From contig NZ_JAFNIH010000006.1 in NCBI RefSeq assembly GCF_019160155.1, positions 58,047 through 122,046 on the forward strand: a stretch of 64,000 bases of DNA, given 5' to 3'. The stretch's first letter is position 1; every line of letters starts with the position of its first letter. Both the position numbers and the translations under genes were made by a program. Source of the DNA: Pinisolibacter aquiterrae. Lineage in GTDB: Bacteria; Pseudomonadota; Alphaproteobacteria; Rhizobiales; Ancalomicrobiaceae. The notes beneath the pieces are model-generated. The model made no database searches, was not told where the DNA came from, and saw nothing but the letters and a program-made list of their open reading frames with translations. Positions 19,712 through 27,744 of the stretch are shown in pieces.

Positions 19712-20917
19712 ATGGTCCCGCAACCCCCGGCCTCATCGATGCTCGCGATCGACATCCACACGTTGCTTCTGGTGTCGACCCTGATCCTCGGATCGATGGG
19801 GCTGTTGTTCCTCGTCAGCTGGTGGGACGACCGGACCGCGCGCGAGCGGCTCGATTGGGGTCTCGGTTTTCTGATCCTGGTCCCCGGCGTGGTGCTGCTG
19901 TCGCTGCGCGATCGGATCGGCGACGTGTGGTCGATCGCGATCGCGAACGCGATCATCCTGGCGAGCTACGGGCTCCTCCATACCGGCGCGCGGCGGTTCT
20001 GCGGCCGCACGCCGGGCTGGGGCGTCGCGTTGTGCGGGGCGGGGCTCTGGCTGTTCCTGTGCCGGTGGCCGACGTTCATGGAGCGGTTCGACCTGCGGGT
20101 GATCGCCGCCTCGGTGCTCTGCGCGGTCTATTGCGCGATGGTCGCGCGGACGCTGCAACGGGACGCGGGCGGCGAGCGGCTGCCGTCGCGGGGCCGGGCG
20201 ATCGCCGCCTTCGCCACCGTCGGGACGATCCTGTCGCTGCGCGGCGTTCTCATGATGATCGCGCCGGTCGAGTTGCGCGGCCTCGCTTCGATCGAATCGA
20301 GTTGGGTCACCTGGCTCGGGCTGGGCGTGCTGGTGGTCGGGCTGATCTGCGCCCATTTCCTCCTGGCGATGTCGTCGGAGCGTTCCAACATGCACCATCG
20401 GCGGGCGGCGGAACGCGACGATCTCACCGGCGCTCTGTCGCGGCGGGCCTTCGTGACCCGGGCGCGCGAGCGGTTGGAGCGGGCGCCCGACGCGGGCACG
20501 CTGATGTTCTTCGACATCGATCATTTCAAGGCGATCAACGACACCCATGGTCACGCGCTCGGCGACGAGGTGCTGATCGCCTTCGCCCGGCTGGTCGAGG
20601 AGGGGCTGGGTCCAGAGGATCTCTTCGCGCGCTGGGGCGGCGAGGAATTCGTGCTGTTCCTGGCCGATCGGGATTTCGTCGCCGGCCGGCGGGTGGCCGA
20701 GGAGATCCGCCGGGCCTTCGCTCGCCTCGCGGTCGGCGAGGACGAGCGGCCGCTCGGGGTGACCGTCAGCGTCGGGCTGGCGGCGCCGGCCCTCACCGGG
20801 CCGGATCTCGATCATCTGATCGCCTGCGCCGATGCCGGCGTCTACGCGGCCAAGCGGGCCGGGCGCGACCGGGTCGAGGCGGTCGGCGGGCCGACGCTCG
20901 CCGCGTCGTCCGCCTGA
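19712..20917 (+). CDS. Membrane-bound diguanylate cyclase (GGDEF)
   Basis: The 401-residue product has six or seven membrane helices in residues 10-225 and a C-terminal GGDEF domain. The domain contains DDLTGALSRRAF, FFDIDHFKAIND, and the active site GGEEF at 309-313, so it should make cyclic-di-GMP from two GTP. The five residues before the active site read LFARW without the R-x-x-D inhibitory site, so product feedback is probably absent. A weak GAGAGA lies before the ATG at 19712; an ATG nine codons on is an alternative. It is convergent with aroB. Confidence 0.9.
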   Translation: MVPQPPASSMLAIDIHTLLLVSTLILGSMGLLFLVSWWDDRTARERLDWGLGFLILVPGVVLLSLRDRIGDVWSIAIANAIILASYGLLHTGARRFCGRTPGWGVALCGAGLWLFLCRWPTFMERFDLRVIAASVLCAVYCAMVARTLQRDAGGERLPSRGRAIAAFATVGTILSLRGVLMMIAPVELRGLASIESSWVTWLGLGVLVVGLICAHFLLAMSSERSNMHHRRAAERDDLTGALSRRAFVTRARERLERAPDAGTLMFFDIDHFKAINDTHGHALGDEVLIAFARLVEEGLGPEDLFARWGGEEFVLFLADRDFVAGRRVAEEIRRAFARLAVGEDERPLGVTVSVGLAAPALTGPDLDHLIACADAGVYAAKRAGRDRVEAVGGPTLAASSA

Positions 20918-20946
20918 GGGCGGGGCGTCCCCATCGGCCCTCGAGG

Positions 20947-22074
20947 TCAGCCCTCGAGCTTCTCCTCGAGGAAGGCGCGGACCTGATCGGGCACGACGTC
21001 GTCGGCGACGAAGGCCTCGCCGATGCCGCGCGTCAGAATGAAGGTCAGCCGGCCGCGCTTGACCTTCTTGTCCTGGAAGATCGAGCGCATCAGATCGTCG
21101 GCGGTGCCGATGTCGCCGGGGACGTCGGAGATCGCGGTCGGAAGGCCGGCGCTCGCGAGATGGGCGCGGACCCGCTCGGCGTCGTCGAGCGAGGCGAGGT
21201 TCAGCCGGGCGGAGAATTCGTGCGCCAGGACCATGCCGATCGCCACCGCCTCGCCGTGGACGAGGCGCTCGGCGTCGTAGCCGCAGGCGGTCTCGAGCGC
21301 ATGGCCGAAGGTGTGGCCGAGATTGAGGAGCGCGCGGACGCCGGCCTCCTTCTCGTCGACGCGCACCACGCCGGCCTTGGCGCGGCAGGCGCTGGCGATG
21401 GCGCCGATGCGGGCGGGGCCGCCGGCGAAGATCTCGGCGCGGTTCGCCTCCAGCCAATCGAAGAAGGCGGCGTCGTCGATCAGGCCGTATTTCACCACCT
21501 CGGCGTAGCCGGCGCGCAGATGGCGCGGATCGAGGGTGTCGAGGGCGGAGGTGTCGGCGAGGACCAGCGCGGGTTGATGGAACAGGCCGACGAGATTCTT
21601 GCCGTGGCGGGTGTTGATGCCGGTCTTGCCGCCGACCGAGCTGTCGACCTGGGCGAGCAGCGTGGTCGGCATCTGCACGAAGCGCATGCCGCGCCGGACG
21701 ATGCCGGCGGCGAAGCCGACGAGGTCGCCGATGACGCCGCCGCCGAGCGCGATCAGGAGATCGCCGCGCTCGAGGCGGGCGGAGAGCACGCCGTCGACGA
21801 CGCTCTCCAGGATCTCGAAGCTCTTGGAGCCCTCGCCGGGCGTGACGACGATCGAGGAGAAGGCGAGGTCGGCGTCGGTGAGCGAGGCGGCGAGCGTCTC
21901 GAGGTGGCGCTCGGCGACGGTCTCGTCGGTGATCACCGCATAGCGGGCGCCGGGGAAGCGGCGCGCCAGTTCGGCGCCGGCGTTCGCCAGCAGGGCCGGG
22001 CCGATCAGGATCTCGTAGGAGCGGTCGGCGAGGTCGACGGGCACCACGGTGGGTGCGGTGGCGGTCGCGGTCAT
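20947..22074 (-). CDS. aroB: 3-dehydroquinate synthase
   Basis: The 375-residue product converts DAHP to 3-dehydroquinate, step two of the shikimate pathway. Visible signatures are GGGVIGDLVGFAAG, MPTTLLAQVDSSVGGKTGIN, and the metal ligands in LRAGYAEVVKYGLI (glutamate), LNLGHTFGHALE and VHGEAVAIGM (histidines). The length is normal. Its ATG overlaps the stop of aroK by four bases, indicating coupled translation. Confidence 0.96.
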   Translation of the reverse strand: MTATATAPTVVPVDLADRSYEILIGPALLANAGAELARRFPGARYAVITDETVAERHLETLAASLTDADLAFSSIVVTPGEGSKSFEILESVVDGVLSARLERGDLLIALGGGVIGDLVGFAAGIVRRGMRFVQMPTTLLAQVDSSVGGKTGINTRHGKNLVGLFHQPALVLADTSALDTLDPRHLRAGYAEVVKYGLIDDAAFFDWLEANRAEIFAGGPARIGAIASACRAKAGVVRVDEKEAGVRALLNLGHTFGHALETACGYDAERLVHGEAVAIGMVLAHEFSARLNLASLDDAERVRAHLASAGLPTAISDVPGDIGTADDLMRSIFQDKKVKRGRLTFILTRGIGEAFVADDVVPDQVRAFLEEKLEG

Positions 22075-22673
22075 GACGGGTCTCCGGCTGCGGTCGTGCC
22101 CGCGAAATGCTCGGCGAGAGCGGCGAGGATCTCCTCGGTCATCACGTCCTTGGAGGCTTCGCGCGAACGAACGGTGACGTCGGCCAGGGCGTAGACCGGA
22201 TAGCGCTCGGCGACGAGGCGGCGCAGCGTGCCTTCCGGATCGGGCGTGGCGAGGAGGGGGCGGGTCGGCTTGTGGCGGATGCGCTGGAACAGGACGGCGG
22301 GGTCGGCCTCGATCCACACGGAGACCGCGGCGGCGGCGATGGCGGCGCGGGTCTCGGCGTTCATGAAGGCGCCGCCGCCGGTGGCGAGCACCTGGGGGCC
22401 CTGGCCGAGCAGGCGGGCGACGACCCGGCGTTCGCCGTCGCGGAAATGGGCCTCGCCGTGGCGGGTGAAGATCTCGGCGACGGTGAGGGCGGCCGCCTTC
22501 TCGATCTCGTGGTCGAGATCGGCGAAGGGCAGTTCGAGGCGGGCGGCGACGCGGCGGCCGAGCGTGGTCTTGCCGGCGCCCATCATGCCGACGAAGACGA
22601 GCGAACGGGTGCCGAGTTCGGCGCGAATCCGGGCGATGGTGGCGGCGTCGACGCGCCGAATCTCGTGGCTCAT
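22071..22673 (-). CDS. aroK: Shikimate kinase
   Basis: The 200-residue product phosphorylates shikimate. Walker A is GMMGAGKTTLGRRVA, the shikimate-binding DLDHEIE and GEAHFRDGE follow, then LATGGGAF and RPLLATPDPEGTLRRL of the lid. I chose the ATG at 22671-22673, preceded by GGGAGA; the longer open frame upstream adds 29 non-homologous residues. It is the first gene of the aroK-aroB pair and is divergent from the small gene before xerD. Confidence 0.95.
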   Translation of the reverse strand: MSHEIRRVDAATIARIRAELGTRSLVFVGMMGAGKTTLGRRVAARLELPFADLDHEIEKAAALTVAEIFTRHGEAHFRDGERRVVARLLGQGPQVLATGGGAFMNAETRAAIAAAAVSVWIEADPAVLFQRIRHKPTRPLLATPDPEGTLRRLVAERYPVYALADVTVRSREASKDVMTEEILAALAEHFAGTTAAGDPS

Positions 22674-22864
22674 GGTTCTCCCGCGCGGGTCTCGAGCCCA
22701 CGCGCCCGGGGCTCGCGTTTCCTCTCGGGAGCTTTGGGCCGAAGCATGGCCTCCCGTCAAGCGCGGAGACGCTCGAAGGGTTGCGCGGCGGGGCGGGTTC
22801 GGGAACTCTGCCGGCGATCGGCCGACCGAGGTCGGCCGCGATTCGCGAAGGAGGATCGAACGTC

Positions 22865-23011
22865 ATGCCGACCCTGACCCGGGTTTTCGTCGGGCTGGTG
22901 ATCCTGGCCGGCCTGAGCGGGGCGGCGGTGTGGTCGCTCGCCACCTTCGTCGAGCCGCATCCGCGCGAGATGGTCATCAAGGTGCCGCAGGAACGCCTCG
23001 AGGCCAAGTGA
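22865..23011 (+). CDS. Small single-helix membrane protein preceding xerD
   Basis: The 48-residue product has one hydrophobic helix (about 6-28) followed by [21 protein letters not shown]. The VEP...REM....P..rl ending is a pattern I recall from tiny rhizobial proteins encoded between aroK and xerD. AAGGAGG lies upstream of the ATG. The gene is 16 bases from xerD and probably cotranscribed. No function is known. Confidence 0.72.
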   Translation: MPTLTRVFVGLVILAGLSGAAVWSLATFVEPHPREMVIKVPQERLEAK

Positions 23012-23027
23012 GGCGGAGAGGGCGACG

Positions 23028-23993
23028 ATGAGCGACGCGCATCTCCTCGAGAGTTTTCTGGAAATGATGGCGGTGGAGCGCGGCGCCGCGGCGGCGACGC
23101 TCGACGCCTACGGCCGTGATCTCGGCGATTGGCTCGGCCATCTGGCGCGGCGCGGGCGCGGGGTGCTCGCGGCGACGGCCGAGGACGTCGCCGCGCACAT
23201 GGGCGATCTGGCGGGCCGGGGCTTCGCCGCCTCGACCCAGGCGCGCCATCTCTCGGCGCTGCGCAGGTTCCACGGGTTTCTCTACGCCGAGGGACTGCGG
23301 CCCGACGATCCGACCGGGACGATCGACGCGCCCAAGAAGCGGCAGGCGCTGCCCAAGGTCTTGAGCGAGGACGACGTCGAGCGGCTGATCGAGACCGCGC
23401 GGGCGGACGCCTTCGAGGCGCGCGACCCCGAGCCGAGCCCGGCCGAGCGGGGGCGGGCGCTGCGGCTCTACGTGCTGCTCGAGACCGCCTACGCGACGGG
23501 CCTGCGCGTCTCCGAACTGGTCTCGCTGCCGGCGAGCGCGGCGCGCGGCGACGCGCCGTTCCTGATGGTGCGCGGCAAGGGCGACAAGGAGCGGCTGGTG
23601 CCGCTGTCGGAACGGGCGCGGACGGCGATGGTGGCGTATCTCGAGGTCTGCCGCGCGGCCGGACGCGGGGCCTCGAAGTGGCTGTTCCCGTCGTGGAGCG
23701 AGAGCGGGCACACGACGCGGCAGGCCTTCGCGCGCGACCTCAAGGCCCTGGCGGAGCGGATCGGGCTCGCGCCGGCTTCGGTCTCGCCGCATGTGCTGCG
23801 TCACGCCTTCGCCAGCCACATCCTCGCGCATGGGGCGGATCTGCGCGTCGTTCAGCAGTTGCTCGGGCATGCCGACATCTCGACGACGCAGATCTACACC
23901 CATGTTCTCGACCAGCGTCTGCGCGATCTCGTCGAGGCGCATCACCCGCTGGCGGCGCCGGACGCAGAGCCGGCCGGCGGGGGTTCGGCTTGA
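23028..23993 (+). CDS. xerD: Tyrosine recombinase XerD
   Basis: The 321-residue product is a site-specific recombinase that with XerC resolves chromosome dimers at dif. It has the N-terminal SAM-like core-binding domain (about 1-100) and the C-terminal catalytic domain with arginine in [18 protein letters not shown], and the tyrosine nucleophile in STTQIYTHV. No att-like repeats or mobile genes accompany it, and the aroK/aroB and accA neighbours are the usual chromosomal setting. This supports XerD rather than an integrase. Confidence 0.93.
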   Translation: MSDAHLLESFLEMMAVERGAAAATLDAYGRDLGDWLGHLARRGRGVLAATAEDVAAHMGDLAGRGFAASTQARHLSALRRFHGFLYAEGLRPDDPTGTIDAPKKRQALPKVLSEDDVERLIETARADAFEARDPEPSPAERGRALRLYVLLETAYATGLRVSELVSLPASAARGDAPFLMVRGKGDKERLVPLSERARTAMVAYLEVCRAAGRGASKWLFPSWSESGHTTRQAFARDLKALAERIGLAPASVSPHVLRHAFASHILAHGADLRVVQQLLGHADISTTQIYTHVLDQRLRDLVEAHHPLAAPDAEPAGGGSA

Positions 23994-24174
23994 CATTGCC
24001 GGGCGGGCGTGGCGATTTGCGCCCGTGGAACGACGCCGGTGGGAGCCGGCGCGAAGGCGCGCGTGCCCTCATGCGCCCGGATGCGAGGGGCTCGACGGAT
24101 CGCCCTCCCGGGTCGCTCTTCGGCTCGCCCGTCTCCTCGACGGTCCCCCCCTTCTCCCAGCGGACATCTCGGAC

Positions 24175-25128
24175 ATGCGCAGCTATCTCGAATTCGAAAA
24201 GCCGGTCGCCGATCTCGAGGGGCAGATCCAAGAGCTTCGCACGCTGGCCGAGAAGGGTGAGGCGGTCGACGTCCAGGACGAGATCGCCAAGCTCGAGGCC
24301 AAGGCGGCGCAGGCGCTCAACGACCTCTACCAGAAGCTGACGCCCTGGCAGAAGACGCAGGTGGCGCGTCATCCCGACCGGCCCCACTTCACCGACTACG
24401 TCGCGGCGCTGATCGAGGACTTCACGCCGCTCGCGGGTGATCGCGCCTTCGGCGAGGACGCGGCGATCGTCGGCGGGTTCGGGCGGTTCCGGGGGCAGCC
24501 GGTCTGCGTCATGGGCCACGAGAAGGGCTCGGACACGGCCTCGCGCCTCAAGCACAATTTCGGCATGGCCAAGCCCGAGGGCTACCGCAAGGCGGTGCGG
24601 CTGATGGAGACGGCGGAGCGCTTCGGCCTGCCGGTGATCAGCCTGGTCGACACCGCCGGCGCCTATCCGGGCATCGGCGCGGAGGAGCGCGGGCAGGCCG
24701 AGGCGATCGCGCGCTCGACCGACGCCTGCCTCGGTCTCGGCGTACCCAACGTCTCGGTGATCATCGGCGAGGGCGGTTCGGGCGGGGCGATCGCCATCGC
24801 CGCGACCAACCGGGTCTACATGCTCGAGCATTCGATCTATTCGGTGATCTCGCCGGAGGGCGCGGCCTCGATCCTGTGGCGCGACAGCGCGCGGGCGCAG
24901 GACGCGGCGACGGGCATGAAGATCACCGCCCAGGATCTCCTCAAGTTCAAGGTGATCGACGGCATCGTCGGCGAGCCGGTCGGCGGCGCCCATCGCGAGA
25001 GCGAGAAGGTGATCGCGGCGGCGGGCGACGTGGTCGCCCAGGCGCTGGCGGATCTCGGCGAGATGACGTCCGACCAGCTGCGCGACGCCCGCCACGACAA
25101 GTTCCTGGCGATCGGCCGGGGGTTGTGA
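24175..25128 (+). CDS. accA: Acetyl-CoA carboxylase carboxyltransferase subunit alpha
   Basis: The 317-residue product transfers the carboxyl group from biotin to acetyl-CoA together with AccD, the first step of fatty-acid synthesis. It begins with LEFEKPVADLEGQI and contains TPWQKTQVARHPDRPH, VDTAGAYPGIGAEERGQAEA, GEGGSGGAIAI, and SPEGAASILWRD, all standard. The ATG at 24175 matches the conserved start. The 181 bases between xerD and this gene show no feature that I recognise. Confidence 0.96.
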   Translation: MRSYLEFEKPVADLEGQIQELRTLAEKGEAVDVQDEIAKLEAKAAQALNDLYQKLTPWQKTQVARHPDRPHFTDYVAALIEDFTPLAGDRAFGEDAAIVGGFGRFRGQPVCVMGHEKGSDTASRLKHNFGMAKPEGYRKAVRLMETAERFGLPVISLVDTAGAYPGIGAEERGQAEAIARSTDACLGLGVPNVSVIIGEGGSGGAIAIAATNRVYMLEHSIYSVISPEGAASILWRDSARAQDAATGMKITAQDLLKFKVIDGIVGEPVGGAHRESEKVIAAAGDVVAQALADLGEMTSDQLRDARHDKFLAIGRGL

Positions 25129-25437
25129 TCGTCCCGTTTCGGTACGAAGATGAAAGCAGGCGTTCACCTTCGCGACGGGACGCCGTCGGTAGGAACGCGG
25201 TTTTGCCGTAAAGTCGGTTTTGAGATAGACTTTATCGTCCATGTCGGGAAGCCGGCCGCGCCGACGAGGTTTCCGTCTCGGTAACCAAGTCGCAAGGTCG
25301 AAGACCTAATGTGACGAACGAAAGGGCCGTCGCTCGGATCTGTCGCCGAGCGCGGGAGAGTCGGGGTTCGATCCCGCGGGCGCGCCTCGTCGAGCGCGGC
25401 GCTCGGAGGGGGACGGCGTCTGCATTCGGGTGGTTCG
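25129..25437. other. 309-bp intergenic region with a dyad
   Basis: The first third is less GC-rich than its surroundings. TAAAGTC at 25209-25215 and GACTTTA at 25228-25234 form a 7-bp dyad around 12 bases. It could be an operator for the L,D-transpeptidase gene or a weak accA terminator. Nothing else is recognised up to the ATG at 25438. Confidence 0.35.
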
Positions 25438-26700
25438 ATGGCGATCAAGACGATGTTGCGGCTGTTCACGGCCATGTCGATCGGTTTACTCGTGGCCTCG
25501 TGCCAGGACGACATGCAGTCGGGACTGGGCAGCGGGACCAAGCACCTGCGGCCGCTCAAGCCCGAGACCATCGCGCTGATGGACTCGAAGGGCATGCGCA
25601 AGGAGGATCCGATCCTCGTGCGCACCTTCAAGCAGGAGAACACGCTCGAGATCTGGAAGCGCGACAAGAGCGGCCGCTTCGCCCTGCTCAAGAGCTATCC
25701 GATGTGTTCGTGGGGCGGCACGCTCGGGCCGAAGATTCGCGAAGGCGACAAGCAGTCGCCGGAGGGCTTCTACACGGTGACCCCGGCGCGCATGAATCCC
25801 AATTCGCAGTTCTTCCTCGCCTATGACGTCGGCTATCCCAACGCCTTCGATCGCGCCTGGGGGCGGACCGGCGCGGCGGTGATGGTGCACGGCAACTGCA
25901 CCGGCTCGGCCGGTTGTTTCGTGATGACCGACGCCCAGGTCGAGGAGATCTACGGGCTCGCCCGGGAGGCCTTCAACGGCGGCCAGAAGTCGTTCCAGGT
26001 CCAGTCGTTCCCGTTCCACATGACGGCGGAGAACCTGGCCAAGAACCGCAAGAACCCCAATCTCGCCTTCTGGAAGCAGATCAAGAAGGGCTACGACCAT
26101 TTCGAGGTGACGAAGCTCGAGCCGAAGGTCGACGTCTGCGACAAGCACTACGTCTTCGACGCGCGCGCCACCGATCCCAATTCCACCACCTTCAATGCGA
26201 CCGGCGCCTGCCCGACCTACGACGTGCCGAGCGAGATCAAGGTCGCGGTCGCCGAGAAGGAAGCCTCCGACGAAAAGGCCTTCAAGGTCGCCGTCGCCGA
26301 TCTCGAGGATCAGGCCCGGCACGATCAGGACAAGGCGCGCCGGATGGAGGAACGGGCCGTCGCCGACGCGCGCGAGAAGGCCAAGCCGCAGCCGGGCACG
26401 GAGATCGCCGCCTGGCTCGGCGCGCCGCCGGCGTCGCAGAGCGAGGTCGCCGACTTCTCGGTCGCCGGTCTGCCGATCGCCGCGCCGCTGCCCAAGCCCT
26501 CGCCGAAGAGCTTCACCGCGACCCAGGTGGCGGCGGCGGAAGCCTCGCCGGCCGCTCCGGCCTCGCCCGGCGGGATCACCGGCTCGCTGTTCTCCTTCGG
26601 CGCCCGCCGCGCCCCCGCCGATCCGGCGGCCGCCGCCGTCCAGCCCACGTCGGGCGACGACAAGCCGCTGTGGAAGAAGATCAATCCGTTCGGTGGCTGA
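25438..26700 (+). CDS. L,D-transpeptidase (YkuD/YafK-type) lipoprotein
   Basis: The 420-residue product has a lipoprotein signal, LLVASC, with C22 as the acylated residue. The YkuD domain (about 55-200) has the active site MVHGNCTGSAGCFVM with H151 and C160, so it probably makes or edits L,D-peptide bridges or protein attachments in peptidoglycan. The spacing resembles the YafK/DpaA branch. Residues from about 260 on form a charged helical segment and then an alanine/proline-rich tail ending PLWKKINPFGG; this roughly 160-residue extension is beyond the catalytic domain and unrecognised. A terminator follows directly. Confidence 0.87.
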   Translation: MAIKTMLRLFTAMSIGLLVASCQDDMQSGLGSGTKHLRPLKPETIALMDSKGMRKEDPILVRTFKQENTLEIWKRDKSGRFALLKSYPMCSWGGTLGPKIREGDKQSPEGFYTVTPARMNPNSQFFLAYDVGYPNAFDRAWGRTGAAVMVHGNCTGSAGCFVMTDAQVEEIYGLAREAFNGGQKSFQVQSFPFHMTAENLAKNRKNPNLAFWKQIKKGYDHFEVTKLEPKVDVCDKHYVFDARATDPNSTTFNATGACPTYDVPSEIKVAVAEKEASDEKAFKVAVADLEDQARHDQDKARRMEERAVADAREKAKPQPGTEIAAWLGAPPASQSEVADFSVAGLPIAAPLPKPSPKSFTATQVAAAEASPAAPASPGGITGSLFSFGARRAPADPAAAAVQPTSGDDKPLWKKINPFGG

Positions 26701-26720
26701 GGTCGCCGCAAGGAAGACAT

Positions 26721-26764
26721 GAAACGAGGCCGTCACGGGACACCGTGGCGGCCTCTTTCGTTTC
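26721..26764 (+). terminator. Terminator after the L,D-transpeptidase gene
   Basis: GAAACGAGGCCGTCACGG pairs with CCGTGGCGGCCTCTTTCGTTTC across a four-base loop, with a small internal mismatch. The descending arm is followed by little T-run beyond TTTC. It also sits at the end of the GNAT gene on the other strand and may serve both. Confidence 0.75.
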
Positions 26765-26780
26765 CGGGGGGGGGCGTTCG

Positions 26781-27647
26781 TCAGATCCGCATCGGCGAAA
26801 GGACGACGGGGGTGTCGCCGATCGGGACCGGACCGCGCGTCATGGTGCCGGCCTCCTCGGGTTCGTGCGTCTGTGGGCGCCAGTCGAGCCGGTCCGGGGT
26901 GACGAGGACACGGGCGCGGGTCGCGCGGCCACCGAGGGCGGCGGCGATCGTGTCGAGCGGCGGGATCGCCGGGGCGACCACGTCGAGAAGGCACAAGACC
27001 TCCGGGTCGTCCTCCTCGACCGCGACGACGGCGTCGAGATCGGGGAGATGGATCAACGCGATCTCCGGACTCTCGAGCGCCTTCAGGAAGAAGGCCGCGG
27101 AATGGGTGCCGGCCGCGCAGATCCTCGAGACGGGGGTGCGGCGGGCGAAGAGGTCGCGGATCAGGGCGACGTCGTCGGCGGTGGCGAGCGAGAGGCGGCG
27201 CCGGTTCGGCCGCGCCCCGCCGGGGGCGAGCGGGCCGAGGAAGGCGGTCTCGACGAAGGGGCGAAAGCCGAAGGGCCCGTAGAGCTCGGGCGTCTCGGTG
27301 GCGAGAAGGACGAGGTCGGCGCGGGTGTCGGCATGGGCGAGGGCGCGGATCATCAGGGCGCGGAAGAGGCCGCGACCGCGCCATTCGGGACGGACCACCA
27401 CGAACTGGAGATGGAAGGCCTCGCACCGCTCGCCCGCCAGCCACGGCGTCTCGCGCGCGAGGCTCACATTGGCGACGAGCGCGTCGCCGGACCACCAGCC
27501 GAAGGAGACGAGGCTCGGATCGTGACCGAGGCGGTCGAGGGGGGTGACGTCGATCTCGAATTCGTCGCGGATCAGACGGGCGAGCTCACGCCGCAGGAGC
27601 GGGGTCTCGACGGATCGGACGCGCAGATCGAGGTCGGGCGGCGCCAT
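26781..27647 (-). CDS. GNAT-family N-acetyltransferase
   Basis: The 288-residue product has an acetyl-CoA-binding motif A, VVVRPEWRGRGLFRALMIRA (about 88-107), followed by ELYGPFGFRPF, the usual end of the GNAT fold. The C-terminal 140 residues form a second, unrecognised domain, so it is larger than a simple GNAT. The substrate is unknown. It lies downstream of secA on the same strand but is separated from it by a strong terminator. Confidence 0.8.
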   Translation of the reverse strand: MAPPDLDLRVRSVETPLLRRELARLIRDEFEIDVTPLDRLGHDPSLVSFGWWSGDALVANVSLARETPWLAGERCEAFHLQFVVVRPEWRGRGLFRALMIRALAHADTRADLVLLATETPELYGPFGFRPFVETAFLGPLAPGGARPNRRRLSLATADDVALIRDLFARRTPVSRICAAGTHSAAFFLKALESPEIALIHLPDLDAVVAVEEDDPEVLCLLDVVAPAIPPLDTIAAALGGRATRARVLVTPDRLDWRPQTHEPEEAGTMTRGPVPIGDTPVVLSPMRI

Positions 27648-27686
27648 CGGGGCTCTCCGGGTTTCGCCGTCGTCGTCTTGCGAAAA

Positions 27687-27714
27687 GGCCGCTCTTTCGT
27701 CGGAAAGAGCGGCC
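27687..27714 (-). terminator. Intrinsic terminator of secA
   Basis: A perfect 12-bp stem, GGCCGCTCTTTC and its complement, encloses a four-base loop. Read from secA, the hairpin is followed by TTTTCGC. It lies 30 bases past the secA stop. Confidence 0.85.
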
Positions 27715-27744
27715 CGTTTCGGCGCCTGCGATGGTGCGGCGTCC

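Noticed and set aside
23028..23993. Phage or island integrase
   Set aside because: The XerD-type sequence, the gene neighbourhood and the absence of mobile genes favour the housekeeping recombinase.
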